Part shown: piece by piece, positions 45,678 to 54,815 of the stretch
How the letters are laid out: every line of letters starts with the position of its first letter
Numbering within the stretch: the stretch's first letter is position 1
From: Paraburkholderia phenazinium
GTDB taxonomy: Bacteria > Pseudomonadota > Gammaproteobacteria > Burkholderiales > Burkholderiaceae
NCBI RefSeq assembly: GCF_900100735.1
Contig: NZ_FNCJ01000001.1
Coordinates: 804,735 to 868,734 of the forward strand
DNA length: 64,000 nucleotides
Direction of reading: 5' to 3'
The notes under the pieces: model-generated
What the model was told of the DNA's origin: nothing
Databases searched by the model: none
The model's input: the letters and a program-made list of their open reading frames with translations, nothing else
Program-made: the position numbers and the translations under genes

Positions 45678-47129
45678 CTACGGCGCCGCCGGAGCCTGCC
45701 AGTTCCCGCCCAACGACTGAAACAGCGCCGCCGTATCGGTCAGCCGGTCGGCTTGCGTGCGGGTTCTGTCGAGTGCGGTTTGCAAGGCTTGTCGCTGCGA
45801 ATCGAGCAAACCAAATTGGCTGACGCCGCCCGCCGAATATTGCGCATGCGCAATGTCCAGACTGGCCTGTGCCTGCTGCGCAGCGTCATCACGAGCTTGC
45901 AGTTCAAGGGCGTCGTTCTGTAGGGCGGTTAGCGTATCCGCCACCTGTTGCAGCGCTTGTAACACTGTCTGCTGATAGTCGGCGAGCGCCGCGTCATAAG
46001 CCGCTTGTGCCGAACGCTTCTTCGCGCGCAGTTCGCCGCCGTGGAAGATTGGCTGCGTGAGATTCAGGCCGACATTCCAGATATTCAATCCGCTCACGAC
46101 ATCCTGGATATTCGTGCGCTCCGAACCGATTCCCGCCGAAAGCGAAAACTGCGGATACAGGTTCGCCGTCGCCACGCCGACATTCGCGCTTGCCTGATGC
46201 AGTAACGCTTCCGATGCACGGATGTCAGGACGTTCGCGCGCGAGCGTCGACGGCAACGTAAGCGGTAGCGTATCGGGAAGATGTAGAGAATCGAGCGTGA
46301 TGTCGGCGAAGTCCGTCTTGGATGGCACAACGCCCAGCAGGATAGCGAGTTGATGATCGGCCTGCGCGAGTTGGGTCGCAAGCGGCGCCAGTGAGGCACG
46401 GGTTTGCGCGAGCTGCGTGCGCTGGCTGCGCACGTCGAGCTGCGAGACTCCGCCTGCTGCGAAGCGCCCCTCCGTGATCGCAAGCTGCTGCGCTTGTGTA
46501 TCGGCAAGGCGCTGCGTCAGCGTGATCTGCTGTTGCAGCGACGCGCGGCGGACGGCAGTCGAAACCACATTGCCCGCAAGCGAGAGCCGTGCTGCTTCGA
46601 GTTCGAACGATTGATAGTCGACTTGCGCCATCAATCCTTCCAGCGCCCGACGATTGCCGCCGAAGATATCGAGCGCATATGAGACGCTGATCGAGGCGTT
46701 ATACAACGTGAACGGACCCGTGCTTGGCACGTTCGGTATGCCGAATGCTGCTACATCGACCTTTTGCCGCGTGCCTGATACTGTCGCATCGACGCTCGGG
46801 AATTCGGTCGCACCAAATTGCGCGTTGTAATTCTCGCGTGCCTCGGTAAGTTTCGCGCGCGCCTGTGCGAGCGTGGGGCTCTGCTGCAAGGCGCTCTCGA
46901 CGAGACGATTCAGCGCGTCGGATTGAAACTGTATCCACCACATGGGCGTGGCATGTTGCGCAGCGGTAAACGTCTGGGCTGTTCCCGCCGCGCCGCTAGC
47001 TGCTACAGTCGTATGAGGCTGTGCATCGCGCGTGTAGGACTGGGTATCGGGCGCAGTGGGCGGTTGAAAATCCGGCCCGACCGCGCAGCTGCATAGCGCG
47101 ATGACGGATACGAGAGCGAGCGGTTTCAT
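45678..47129 (-). CDS. Outer-membrane efflux lipoprotein (NodT/TolC-type)
   Basis: A 483-residue outer-membrane channel of the NodT subfamily. A lipobox (ALCSC, Cys about 14) is followed by two OEP repeats (about 70-270 and 275-475) with long helices; RPDIRASEALLHQASANVGVATANLYPQFSLSA is the typical second-repeat start. It is the last gene of an operon with an ABC permease, an ABC ATPase and a HlyD-type adaptor, forming a tripartite exporter that spans both membranes. Confidence 0.87.
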   Translation of the reverse strand: MKPLALVSVIALCSCAVGPDFQPPTAPDTQSYTRDAQPHTTVAASGAAGTAQTFTAAQHATPMWWIQFQSDALNRLVESALQQSPTLAQARAKLTEARENYNAQFGATEFPSVDATVSGTRQKVDVAAFGIPNVPSTGPFTLYNASISVSYALDIFGGNRRALEGLMAQVDYQSFELEAARLSLAGNVVSTAVRRASLQQQITLTQRLADTQAQQLAITEGRFAAGGVSQLDVRSQRTQLAQTRASLAPLATQLAQADHQLAILLGVVPSKTDFADITLDSLHLPDTLPLTLPSTLARERPDIRASEALLHQASANVGVATANLYPQFSLSAGIGSERTNIQDVVSGLNIWNVGLNLTQPIFHGGELRAKKRSAQAAYDAALADYQQTVLQALQQVADTLTALQNDALELQARDDAAQQAQASLDIAHAQYSAGGVSQFGLLDSQRQALQTALDRTRTQADRLTDTAALFQSLGGNWQAPAAP

Positions 47130-47141
47130 CGGCCTGTCCTC

Positions 47142-48284
47142 CTAGTCGAGGGTGCGCCGATAGATGCGCAGCGCAACGCCCATCACGATGACCATGAACA
47201 GCGCCATCGGCCACACGGACGGCCACAGGTCTACCCAACCGTTTCCTTTGAGCAGGATGCCGCGAATCAGCCGATTGAAATAGGTCAGCGGCAGCAGATT
47301 GCCGATGAAGCGCGCCCACACCGGCATGCCCGCAAAGGGGAACATAAAGCCTGACAGCAGGATGCTCGGCAGAAAATAGAACACAGTCAGTTGCATGGCC
47401 TGCAACTGGTTTTGCGCCAGCGACGAAAGCGTAATACCCACCGTCAGATTCGCGGCGATAAAGAGGAGCGCGGACAGATAGATCGCGATCACACTGCCGA
47501 CGAACGGCACATGAAACACAAAGCGCGCCGCCGTAAGAATGATCGACGCTTGAATGAGTCCGATCAACACGTAAGGCACGATCTTGCCGGTCATCACTTC
47601 GATAGGCAGCACAGGGGTGGCAAGCAGATTCTCCATCGTGCCGCGCTCGCGTTCACGCGTGATCGCGAGGCCGGTCATCATCACCATCGTCATGGTCAGG
47701 ATCACACCCATCAGGCCCGGCACTACGTTGTATTGCGTGATGGCTTCGGGGTTGTACATCTGGTGGACCTGCACGCCGAAGGCGGCGGGAGTGCCGTTCA
47801 GATGCGCGAGCGGTCCGGTGATATCTTTGTCTGCCACTGGCTGCACAAGGCCGGGGAGCGCTGCGACGGCGGTGCTGGTCGCGGTGGGATCGGTCGCATC
47901 GGCTTCGACCAGCAGCGACGGGTGTTCGCCACGCAGCAAACGCCGCGAGAAATCCACCGGCACGGAAAGCACGAACTGCACGCGGCCTTGGGCGAGTGCG
48001 CGGCGGCCGGCTTCTTCGTTGGGCAGCGTCTCGACGATGTCGAAATAGTCCGAGTTCTTCATCGCGATGACGAAGCTGCGCGAGAAGGGGCTCTCGTCGC
48101 CCATGATGACGGCGGTCGGCAGATGCTTCGGGTTGGTGTTGATCGCGAAGCCAAACAGCGTGAGTTGGATGATCGGCACGCCGACGATCATCGCAAACGT
48201 GACGCGGTCGCGCCGCAACTGGCGGAATTCCTTGAGCACGATGCTCCACCAGCGCGCGAACGAGAACAACGTGCGTGCGGTCAC
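47142..48284 (-). CDS. ABC-2-type exporter permease (YbhR/YbhS-like)
   Basis: A 380-residue permease of the ABC2_membrane_3 group. There is one span near residues 27-48, a large periplasmic loop (about 50-180) and five C-terminal spans (from about 185), including GLMGVILTMTMVMMTGLAITRERERGTMENLLATPV. Escherichia coli has two such permeases (ybhS and ybhR); here only one follows the ATPase, so a homodimer is expected. Its start overlaps the end of the ATPase gene by four bases. The 12-base gap to the outer-membrane gene supports one operon. Confidence 0.87.
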   Translation of the reverse strand: MTARTLFSFARWWSIVLKEFRQLRRDRVTFAMIVGVPIIQLTLFGFAINTNPKHLPTAVIMGDESPFSRSFVIAMKNSDYFDIVETLPNEEAGRRALAQGRVQFVLSVPVDFSRRLLRGEHPSLLVEADATDPTATSTAVAALPGLVQPVADKDITGPLAHLNGTPAAFGVQVHQMYNPEAITQYNVVPGLMGVILTMTMVMMTGLAITRERERGTMENLLATPVLPIEVMTGKIVPYVLIGLIQASIILTAARFVFHVPFVGSVIAIYLSALLFIAANLTVGITLSSLAQNQLQAMQLTVFYFLPSILLSGFMFPFAGMPVWARFIGNLLPLTYFNRLIRGILLKGNGWVDLWPSVWPMALFMVIVMGVALRIYRRTLD

Positions 48285-49225
48285 GATGGTGCCCCGTAGT
48301 TGTCGGTCGAGTGGCTCATCAGGTAGATGAACACGTCTTCGAGGCCGGTTTCGATGCGCTCGGCGCGTAACGTCGTGCCTTGGATGGCCTGTTTTACCGC
48401 GGCTTCGAGTGTGGCGTGTTCAATGCCGCTCACGTGCAGCGCCGAACCGAACACGACGGTTTGATCGACACCGGGTGTTTTACGCAATTGCTCGGAGAGT
48501 TTGCTGAGATGCTCGCCGTAGATGGTCCAGGTGGCGAGGTTTTGCGATTCAATGACTTCCCGCGCCGTGCCTTGTGCAAGCAACTTGCCGTAGGCGATGT
48601 AGGCGAGCTTGTGGCAACGCTCGGCCTCATCCATGTAATGCGTGCTGACCAGCACCGAGATTCCACGCGCAGCAAGGCGATGTAGTTCCTCCCAAAAGTC
48701 GCGCCGCGCCGTGGGATCTACACCCGCAGTCGGTTCGTCGAGCAACAGGAGTTGCGGCTCATGCAGCATGCAGGCTGCGAGCGCCAGGCGCTGTTTCCAA
48801 CCGCCCGAGAGCGCTCCCGTCAACTGGTTCGCGCGGCTTTGCAGGCCAAGCGATTCGAGTGATCGCTCGACCGCCTCGCGCCGGTTCGGCATCTCATAGA
48901 TGCGCGCGACGAAGTCGAGGTTCTCGCGGATGGTCAGATCGTCCCAATACGAGAAGCGCTGGGTCATATAGCCGACGTTGCGCTTGATCTGCGCGCTCTC
49001 ACGCACAATGTCGTAGCCGAGGCACGTGCCGGTGCCCGAGTCCGGCGTCAGCAGGCCGCACATCAGGCGGATCGAGGTGGTCTTGCCGCTGCCGTTCGGC
49101 CCGAGAAAGCCGAAGATCTCGCCGCGCGCAACCTGCAGCGAAACATCGTCGACAACATGCTTGTCGCCGAAGTGCTTGTTGAGCTTCTGCACGTCGATTG
49201 CGTATGTCGGTGCGGGTTGGTTCAT
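48281..49225 (-). CDS. ABC exporter ATPase (YbhF-like, single domain)
   Basis: A 314-residue ATPase with Walker A GPNGSGKTTSI, signature LSGGWKQRLALAACML and Walker B LLLLDEPTAGVD, followed by a C-terminal helper region. It is a single nucleotide-binding domain, unlike the tandem YbhF of E. coli. It overlaps the adaptor gene upstream and the permease gene downstream by four bases each, so the three proteins are probably made in fixed ratio. Confidence 0.9.
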   Translation of the reverse strand: MNQPAPTYAIDVQKLNKHFGDKHVVDDVSLQVARGEIFGFLGPNGSGKTTSIRLMCGLLTPDSGTGTCLGYDIVRESAQIKRNVGYMTQRFSYWDDLTIRENLDFVARIYEMPNRREAVERSLESLGLQSRANQLTGALSGGWKQRLALAACMLHEPQLLLLDEPTAGVDPTARRDFWEELHRLAARGISVLVSTHYMDEAERCHKLAYIAYGKLLAQGTAREVIESQNLATWTIYGEHLSKLSEQLRKTPGVDQTVVFGSALHVSGIEHATLEAAVKQAIQGTTLRAERIETGLEDVFIYLMSHSTDNYGAPS

Positions 49226-50181
49226 TGCAGCGTCACCGCGATCGGTTGGCCTGGGTGCAGCTTTACCGCGTCGGCGGCGGATGGATGCGCTTCAACCATA
49301 AACACAAGCTTCGCGCGGTTCTCGTTGCTGTAGATCACTGGGGGCGTGTATTCGGCCTGATTGGAGATGTACGTGATGTTCGCGGGGACTTCTGCGGCAC
49401 AACCGTCGCAATGGATCTTCAAGGCGAGCCCCGGAGCAAGCTTGCCGACCACGGTTTCCGATACGAAGAAACGGATCTTGATGTTCTGCGGCGGCAGCAT
49501 CTGCACCACGGGATTGCCGGCCTGCACCCACTCGCCGACGCGATATAGCGTGTCGTAGACGAGTCCCGCGGCCGGTGCGGTGACGCGCTTCTGGTCGAGC
49601 TTCCATTGTGCCTGGGCGACAGCCGCCTCGGCCGCCTGAACCTGGGCCGTCTGCGCAGAGAGTTGCTGCTTGCGGCCGGGGAGCAGCGCGACGTCGACCT
49701 CGTTGCTTAGTTCGCGGACCTGTGCTGCGGTGGCGTCAGCATCGGCGCGCGAGTCGTCGAGCTGGGCCTTGGCGATGCCGCCGACGCGATACTGTGCCTC
49801 ATCTCGCGTCAGTTGCAGCGAGGCCTTGCGTGAGTTAGCGATGGCCTGCGCGAGCTGCGCTTTCGTGACGTTGACTTCGGGTGGGCGCTTGCCTGTCTCG
49901 ATGTCCGCCAGCTGCGCGCGTGCGGCAGTGAGTTGTTGTTGAGCCTGTTGTAATGCAGCGGTTTCGTCTACGGATTCGAGCGTGAATACCGGGGCGCTTG
50001 GCTCGACGGTCTGTCCGCGTGTGACAGATAGTTGGGTGAGCGTGCCGGACTGTGAGGAGGCGAGATAGACGAACTCGCCTTCCACGTAACCCTGATACGT
50101 GTTGTCGTCGTGATGTGTGCATGCGGCGAGGAGGGTTGCCGTGAGCAGCACAGCAACGCTGGCGCCGAAAATACGGCTCAT
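49222..50181 (-). CDS. HlyD/YbhG-type membrane-fusion lipoprotein
   Basis: A 319-residue periplasmic adaptor. A lipobox (LLAAC, Cys about 21) anchors it. A biotinyl-lipoyl-like half (FVYLASSQSGTLTQLSVTRGQTVEPSAPVFTLES) is followed by a long coiled-coil hairpin rich in A/Q (about 78-195), the second lipoyl half (APAAGLVYDTLYRVGEWVQAGNPVVQMLPP) and a beta-barrel domain. It would link the ABC transporter to the outer-membrane channel. Its start overlaps the regulator gene's stop by four bases. Confidence 0.87.
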   Translation of the reverse strand: MSRIFGASVAVLLTATLLAACTHHDDNTYQGYVEGEFVYLASSQSGTLTQLSVTRGQTVEPSAPVFTLESVDETAALQQAQQQLTAARAQLADIETGKRPPEVNVTKAQLAQAIANSRKASLQLTRDEAQYRVGGIAKAQLDDSRADADATAAQVRELSNEVDVALLPGRKQQLSAQTAQVQAAEAAVAQAQWKLDQKRVTAPAAGLVYDTLYRVGEWVQAGNPVVQMLPPQNIKIRFFVSETVVGKLAPGLALKIHCDGCAAEVPANITYISNQAEYTPPVIYSNENRAKLVFMVEAHPSAADAVKLHPGQPIAVTLQ

Positions 50182-50972
50182 GACTTGCTCCGTGTGGCTT
50201 CGTGGGGGCCGCGTGTGCGGGGGGCACCCTTGCCGTCGCTGCGTTTGCCTTGATCGTGGTCCGGTGAGGGCTCACGTTGCTCCTGAGCTTGCGCTTGGGC
50301 CAGTGCCGGCGCCGCACGCAGCACCGGCTGCATGCCACCGATCAGCAGCGCGGTCACGTGCCGACGCAACCCGTCACGTCCGATGGCGGGCAGGCCGCGC
50401 ACGCTTTGCCAAAGTTTCGACGTAGCGAGCGGCAACATCACGAGCGCCAGAATCGAGTTGAACAACAACGTGGCTTCCAACTCACCATTGACCGCGCCAT
50501 CCAGCTGCGCGTGGGCGACACGGCTGCCGAACTGCCTGATGTTGTCGAGTGGAATGCGTTGCATCATCCGTTCGCGCAGCAAGCCGCCTTCGTTGACGAT
50601 CTCCCGCAGCCAGAGCGGTGGTAACCACGGCATGCGGTCGGTCACCTCGAAGAGGCGTGCGACGAACTCGTGGACCAGCGCGAACGGATCGGTGGCGGCG
50701 CCTTCGGTTACCGGGCGCCAGACGAATTCCGCCGCGGGGGCGAGCCGTTCGTCGACCACTGCGTCGAGGAGTTTTTCGCGGTTCGTGAAGTAGTAGTGGA
50801 CCAGTGCCGATGTCACGCCCGCTTCGGTTGCGATCTGCGCAACCGTAGTTGCGGCGATGCCGTGTTCGGAGAAGAGCCGGGTGGCGGTGTCGAGGAGATG
50901 CTCGCGCACATCGAAGTCCTCGACGGCCGGGCGGCGGCCGAGGGGCTTGGTGGGAGTGCGCTTCGGGCTCAT
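50178..50972 (-). CDS. TetR-family regulator of the efflux operon (CecR-like)
   Basis: A 264-residue TetR-type repressor. The HTH (about 20-65; LLDTATRLFSEHGIAATTVAQIATEAGVTSALVHYYFTNREKLLDAVV) is followed by a helical ligand-binding domain (about 80-220) and a charged tail. It is the first gene of the efflux operon, so it probably represses its own operon. ATG at 50972 is preferred over the TTG directly before it. A palindrome lies nine bases upstream. Confidence 0.85.
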   Translation of the reverse strand: MSPKRTPTKPLGRRPAVEDFDVREHLLDTATRLFSEHGIAATTVAQIATEAGVTSALVHYYFTNREKLLDAVVDERLAPAAEFVWRPVTEGAATDPFALVHEFVARLFEVTDRMPWLPPLWLREIVNEGGLLRERMMQRIPLDNIRQFGSRVAHAQLDGAVNGELEATLLFNSILALVMLPLATSKLWQSVRGLPAIGRDGLRRHVTALLIGGMQPVLRAAPALAQAQAQEQREPSPDHDQGKRSDGKGAPRTRGPHEATRSKS

Positions 50973-50980
50973 CAATCTAG

Positions 50981-50998
50981 ACTAATTGATGAGTTAGT
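50981..50998. promoter_or_regulatory. Palindrome upstream of TetR-led efflux operon
   Basis: ACTAA (50981-50985) and TTAGT (50994-50998) form an inverted repeat with an eight-base spacer in an AT-rich patch directly before the regulator gene. Size and position fit an operator of the adjacent TetR protein. Confidence 0.45.
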
Positions 50999-51070
50999 TA
51001 AATTCAAGATTCGTTTCGGGGCGCCTTGGGTGTGCTGAAGGTGCGCGACAAGGTTAAAGCGGCGGATTTC

Positions 51071-52660
51071 CTAGGTGACCAAGGGCGGGAACTCGTCGCG
51101 ATATCTGCCTTGTGACGGAAAGTGCTGCACCAGGGCGGCGGCGACCCGCGCCAGCACTTCGTCCCAGTTACCTCGCTGCGACTGGGTGAAGATGCGAACG
51201 GTGGGATACCACGGGCTGTCCTCCCGGTCACGCAGCCAGCGCCAGCAACCGGCGAAGCGGTTGAGCAGCCAGACGGGTTTGCCCATTGCTGCAGCGAGAT
51301 GGGCCACGGAGGTATCGACGGAGATCACCAGGTCGAGGTTCGCGATTAGCGCGGCGGTGTCGGCAAAATCCGTAATTTCGTCTGTCTAGTCGATCAGACG
51401 TGCGTGGCTTGCGCGGTCGGAGCGCTTTGCCGGGTCATTGATCTTTTGCAGGCTGATCCAGCGTAGGTTTGGCAGCGGGAGTAGCGAGGCAATTTGCGTG
51501 AACGTCAGACTGCGTTCCCGATCCATGGGAAAGCCTGAATTGCCGCCCCACACCAGGCCAATGCGCGGCATGTTCGGCTCCGGCAATGTGGCCAGTTTCG
51601 TACCCCATCGGGCAGCACGCCTGGTGTGAGCGTAGAGGTAGGGGATCCTGGCTGGAACGTTGTCCAGCCGGGTACCGAACGCCATAGGCAACGACATCAA
51701 CGGGCAATGCCAGTCCCAGTCGCGCGGGCCACCACGGGTAGGATCCACCAGTACGAGGCCCGGCCACCGCGAACAGAGTGATTCCTGGTAGAGCCGGCGT
51801 AAGGCGCGTGGGCATATGTAGCCTACGTGCGAAAAGCGTTCGAGGGCCAGTGGCAGATAGCGAGCAAATTGCAGGTTGTCGCCGTAGCCTTGTTCGGGGA
51901 TCACGACGAGGCGCGCCCCCCGTTTATGCACCTTTTCGACTCGATTGGCTGCATTGGGAACATCACCTGTCCATTGAGCGAGTGGCAGTTGATGGCGCAG
52001 CGCATGAACACGCCGATCTGCATTCACGTCGTCGGTCCAGCGAGCTTCGAAATGAGACCAGCCTTCCTCGTAGCGGCCCGCAGTGAGTAGGGCTTGGCTG
52101 AGCCCAAAGCGAATAGTCTGGTCAGTCGGGGTAAGAGCGAGGGCGTGCCGAAAGTGCTGCTCGGCCTCGTCAGTCGCACCAAGACCCATGGCGAGGGTGG
52201 CAAGACGGGTGCGTGCCGCTCGATGGCCTGGTTCGATTTCAAGCGTTCGACGATAGCTGGTTGCTGCCTCCTCGATACGGTCCTGTTGTTCTAGCGTCAC
52301 CGCCAGGTTGTAGTGAAACTCAGGGATGTTGGGCTCGAGTGCCACCGCATGCTGGGCGTTCTGTATAGCGTCGGCGAACGCGCCCAATTTGGCTTGAGCA
52401 ATATGCAGAATGTTGTACACATGCGGATCGGGGCGAATCTGGATCGATTGTTCGATCCATTTTTTTGCCAATTCGAGTTCGCCTGCCTTGAGCGCCAACG
52501 TACCGCAAGTGTGCAGGAGTGCGGCATGCTCGGGATCTCGCAGAGGGATTTGGTCAAGAAGCTTCTTGGCCATGTCGAATTGACCGGCCTGACAGGCTTT
52601 TACAGGCTGGTCGTGCAAAGTGGCGAGTTCGTCAGACGATGTAGGTGAGGGGATTGACAT
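51071..52660 (-). pseudogene. TPR/glycosyltransferase copy 3, interrupted by one amber codon
   Basis: The third paralogue reads as a 529-residue protein except for one in-frame TAG at 51386-51388. Upstream part (52660-51389): 424 residues from MSIPSPTSSDELATLH with TPRs and PEQGYGDNLQFARYLPLAL, ending ...RASHARLID. After the stop the same frame continues with TDEITDFADTAALIANLDLV and ISVDTSVAHLAAAMGKPVWLLN to 51071. The intact copy 2 has Trp (TGG) where this has TAG, so a single base change explains it. The nucleotide-sugar-binding end is cut off unless the codon is read through. Confidence 0.8.
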
Positions 52661-53047
52661 GATCGGTTCGCAAGTTGTGCGATGAGCCGTCAATCGGGTT
52701 GCCATAAGCAGGGGGACCGAAGCGGCAATCTGTAACTCGTGGGCGTGACAAATGCTTTACGGATTGCGCAATGAGAGTTTGGAGACGCGATTTGTACCGG
52801 TTGACAAGTATGCAAGCCGTGCCCTCTTGCGTCTCTAAGACCGCTCCGAAACCTGTGGTGCGTAAAATCGGTTCTCATGCAATCGCATGAAGCGTGGACG
52901 CCCAACAGATTTGTGCAGAGCGACCGTCCGTCCCAAAGGCCCTACGCTATCCGACACCACTCTAAGAATCTTCCCATTCCGCCCCCGCTTTTGCCTGTCC
53001 ATACTGCAAACCTTCTTATAAGGGAATGCGTTTTGCGTTTGGAACCC
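52661..53047. other. Intergenic region before the OmpA-like gene
   Basis: This 387-base stretch lies between the divergent interrupted glycosyltransferase and the OmpA-like gene. A perfect TTGACA occurs at 52801-52806 but no good -10 follows at 16-18 bases. TATAAG at 53017-53022 could be a -10 for the OmpA-like gene. Open frames here look random. Confidence 0.35.
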
Positions 53048-54109
53048 ATGAAATTTCAACTAACGATATTGGCATGCGCACTGGCGTTGTCAGGTTGCGC
53101 CGGACAGGCCGCCCGGGACCGACTCGGTATCGAAGACCCCACCGTTGTAAAGACCGGTATTGGCACACCACAAGACGCAGCGGCTGGAGCGCCGACACCC
53201 CAATGGCTGAGCACTTACTCGCCGATCACAAGCGGTGGCGAAGCACTGGCTGCTCTGCAACAGCGGTTGGACAAACTTCCCGGTGACAAGAGCAGTTATT
53301 TCCATGCGAAGGCGCAATGCTGGATCGATGCCGGGCAGCAGGAATGGCGCGCACATGACCACTGGGGTTTCGTCGAAGAAGCCATCGGACAAGCCGCGAT
53401 GATTACCATCGGCCTGGAAAACGGTTCGACGCTATCCGCCGTTAATCCGGAATTGCGCACGGTGTCGACGGTACGTCCTGACCTGTGGAAGATCGTCAAC
53501 GTGATCAAGAGCGATCCGGCCACGGCACGTTGCCCAGAGGCGCAGCAGCCGCTCGCTTGTGCCGAGGTCGAACTGATCCATGCTGGGCATCTCGCATGGG
53601 CGCGCAATTTCGACGCTGCCGAAAAGGCGGTACCGGGTATTCAAAGTGAACTGCAAAAATCGGCGCAAGCAGCTTTGCGGTGCGCCGCGCCGCAGCAGTC
53701 TACGCAGGAACAACCGGCACCCTCAGCCGTACAGGTCATCACGCTCAGAGCCGACTCGGCATTCCGTTTCAACAGTGGCGACGTGGCGGGGATGCTGCCG
53801 GCCGGCAAGGCGCAGCTCGATAAAGTCGCGGCGGGCATGAAACAGGTGAAGGGTATCAGCCAGTTGAATATCAACGGCTTCACCGATCGTCTGGGTAGCG
53901 ACGTATACAACCAGAAACTCTCGTTGCAGCGCGCGCAAACGGTGCAGGACTACTTGCGCAAACACGGTGTCACGGTACCTATCACGGTCCAGGGACGTGG
54001 CAAGGAGAATCAGGTTACCGAATGCTCTCAAACGAACCGCGATGAATTGGTGAAGTGTCTTGCGCCGAACCGCCGTGTCGAAATCGAATTCGTCCGTGGG
54101 CAGGAATAA
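53048..54109 (+). CDS. OmpA-family peptidoglycan-binding lipoprotein
   Basis: A 353-residue lipoprotein. The lipobox is LALSGC (Cys about 17), an unfamiliar domain occupies about 25-220 and the OmpA-like domain about 235-350. The peptidoglycan-contact motif is INGFTDRLGSDVYNQKLSLQRA and the end is NRRVEIEFV. Two cysteines (ECSQTNRDELVKC) likely form the disulphide seen in some family members. I chose ATG 53048 because the signal peptide begins there; the frame is open from 52877. It stands just ahead of a two-component pair. Confidence 0.82.
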   Translation: MKFQLTILACALALSGCAGQAARDRLGIEDPTVVKTGIGTPQDAAAGAPTPQWLSTYSPITSGGEALAALQQRLDKLPGDKSSYFHAKAQCWIDAGQQEWRAHDHWGFVEEAIGQAAMITIGLENGSTLSAVNPELRTVSTVRPDLWKIVNVIKSDPATARCPEAQQPLACAEVELIHAGHLAWARNFDAAEKAVPGIQSELQKSAQAALRCAAPQQSTQEQPAPSAVQVITLRADSAFRFNSGDVAGMLPAGKAQLDKVAAGMKQVKGISQLNINGFTDRLGSDVYNQKLSLQRAQTVQDYLRKHGVTVPITVQGRGKENQVTECSQTNRDELVKCLAPNRRVEIEFVRGQE

Positions 54110-54173
54110 CGTCAAGTCGCTCTGCGTGATCTCGACTTCAGATCCGCAGAAACGTATTTAGGATAACAAAAGT

Positions 54174-54803
54174 ATGGCTACAATTTTGATTGTCGATGAT
54201 CACCCCGCGTTACGGCTGGTCATCAAAACTCATCTCTTGCAGTTGCTAGGCGTTGGCGACGTCATCGAGGCCGACAACGGGCAGGCGGCTGTTGAACTGG
54301 CCCGGCAGCATTTGCCCGATATTGCCATTCTCGACCTCGATATTCCGCGCATCAGCGGGCTTGATGTCATCCCGCGCCTGAAGCTCGCCCATTCGTCGAT
54401 TCGTGTGCTGGTTCTATCGGGCCAAGACCCGGTTACGTTTGCACCGCGAGCGATGCGCTCGGGGGCTCAAGGCTTCGTCGCCAAGTCACAGGAGATGAAG
54501 GAGATCGTGCGGGGCGTCGAAGCAGTGCTGGCGGGTTACACCGTTTTTCCGATGGGTGCGGGTGCAGCCGGAATGTCGCCGTCGGAGGCGGGGGAGGAAG
54601 ATAAGCTCAAGCTGCTGTCGGACAAGGAGCTTGTGATCTTGCAAATGCTGTCCAAGGGTATGTCGAACAAAACGATCGGCGACGCGCTGTTCATGAGCGA
54701 CAAAACGGTCAGTACATACAAGAGCCGCATTCAGGAAAAGCTGGGTCTGTCTTCACTGGCAGGGCTGATCGAATTTGCGACGCTGCAAAAGCTGATCGAC
54801 TGA
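54174..54803 (+). CDS. NarL/BvgA-type response regulator
   Basis: A 209-residue response regulator. The receiver domain (about 1-120) has the acidic pair DD (9-10), the phospho-acceptor Asp in AILDLDIPRISG (about 54) and the conserved Lys near FVAKSQ. The LuxR-type HTH (about 142-206; LSDKELVILQMLSKGMSNKTIGDALFMSDKTVSTYKSRIQEKLG) follows. It resembles BvgA/EvgA regulators. The sensor gene follows after 12 bases. Target genes are unknown, but the flanking OmpA-like and P4H-like genes are candidates. Confidence 0.87.
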   Translation: MATILIVDDHPALRLVIKTHLLQLLGVGDVIEADNGQAAVELARQHLPDIAILDLDIPRISGLDVIPRLKLAHSSIRVLVLSGQDPVTFAPRAMRSGAQGFVAKSQEMKEIVRGVEAVLAGYTVFPMGAGAAGMSPSEAGEEDKLKLLSDKELVILQMLSKGMSNKTIGDALFMSDKTVSTYKSRIQEKLGLSSLAGLIEFATLQKLID

Positions 54804-54815
54804 GTTAGGCAGAGT

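Noticed and set aside
52801..52806. Perfect TTGACA as promoter of the OmpA-like gene
   Set aside because: No acceptable -10 hexamer lies 16-18 bases downstream.
52835..53059. 74-codon minus-strand frame before the OmpA-like gene
   Set aside because: It overlaps the OmpA-like start and has no protein-like features or upstream signals.
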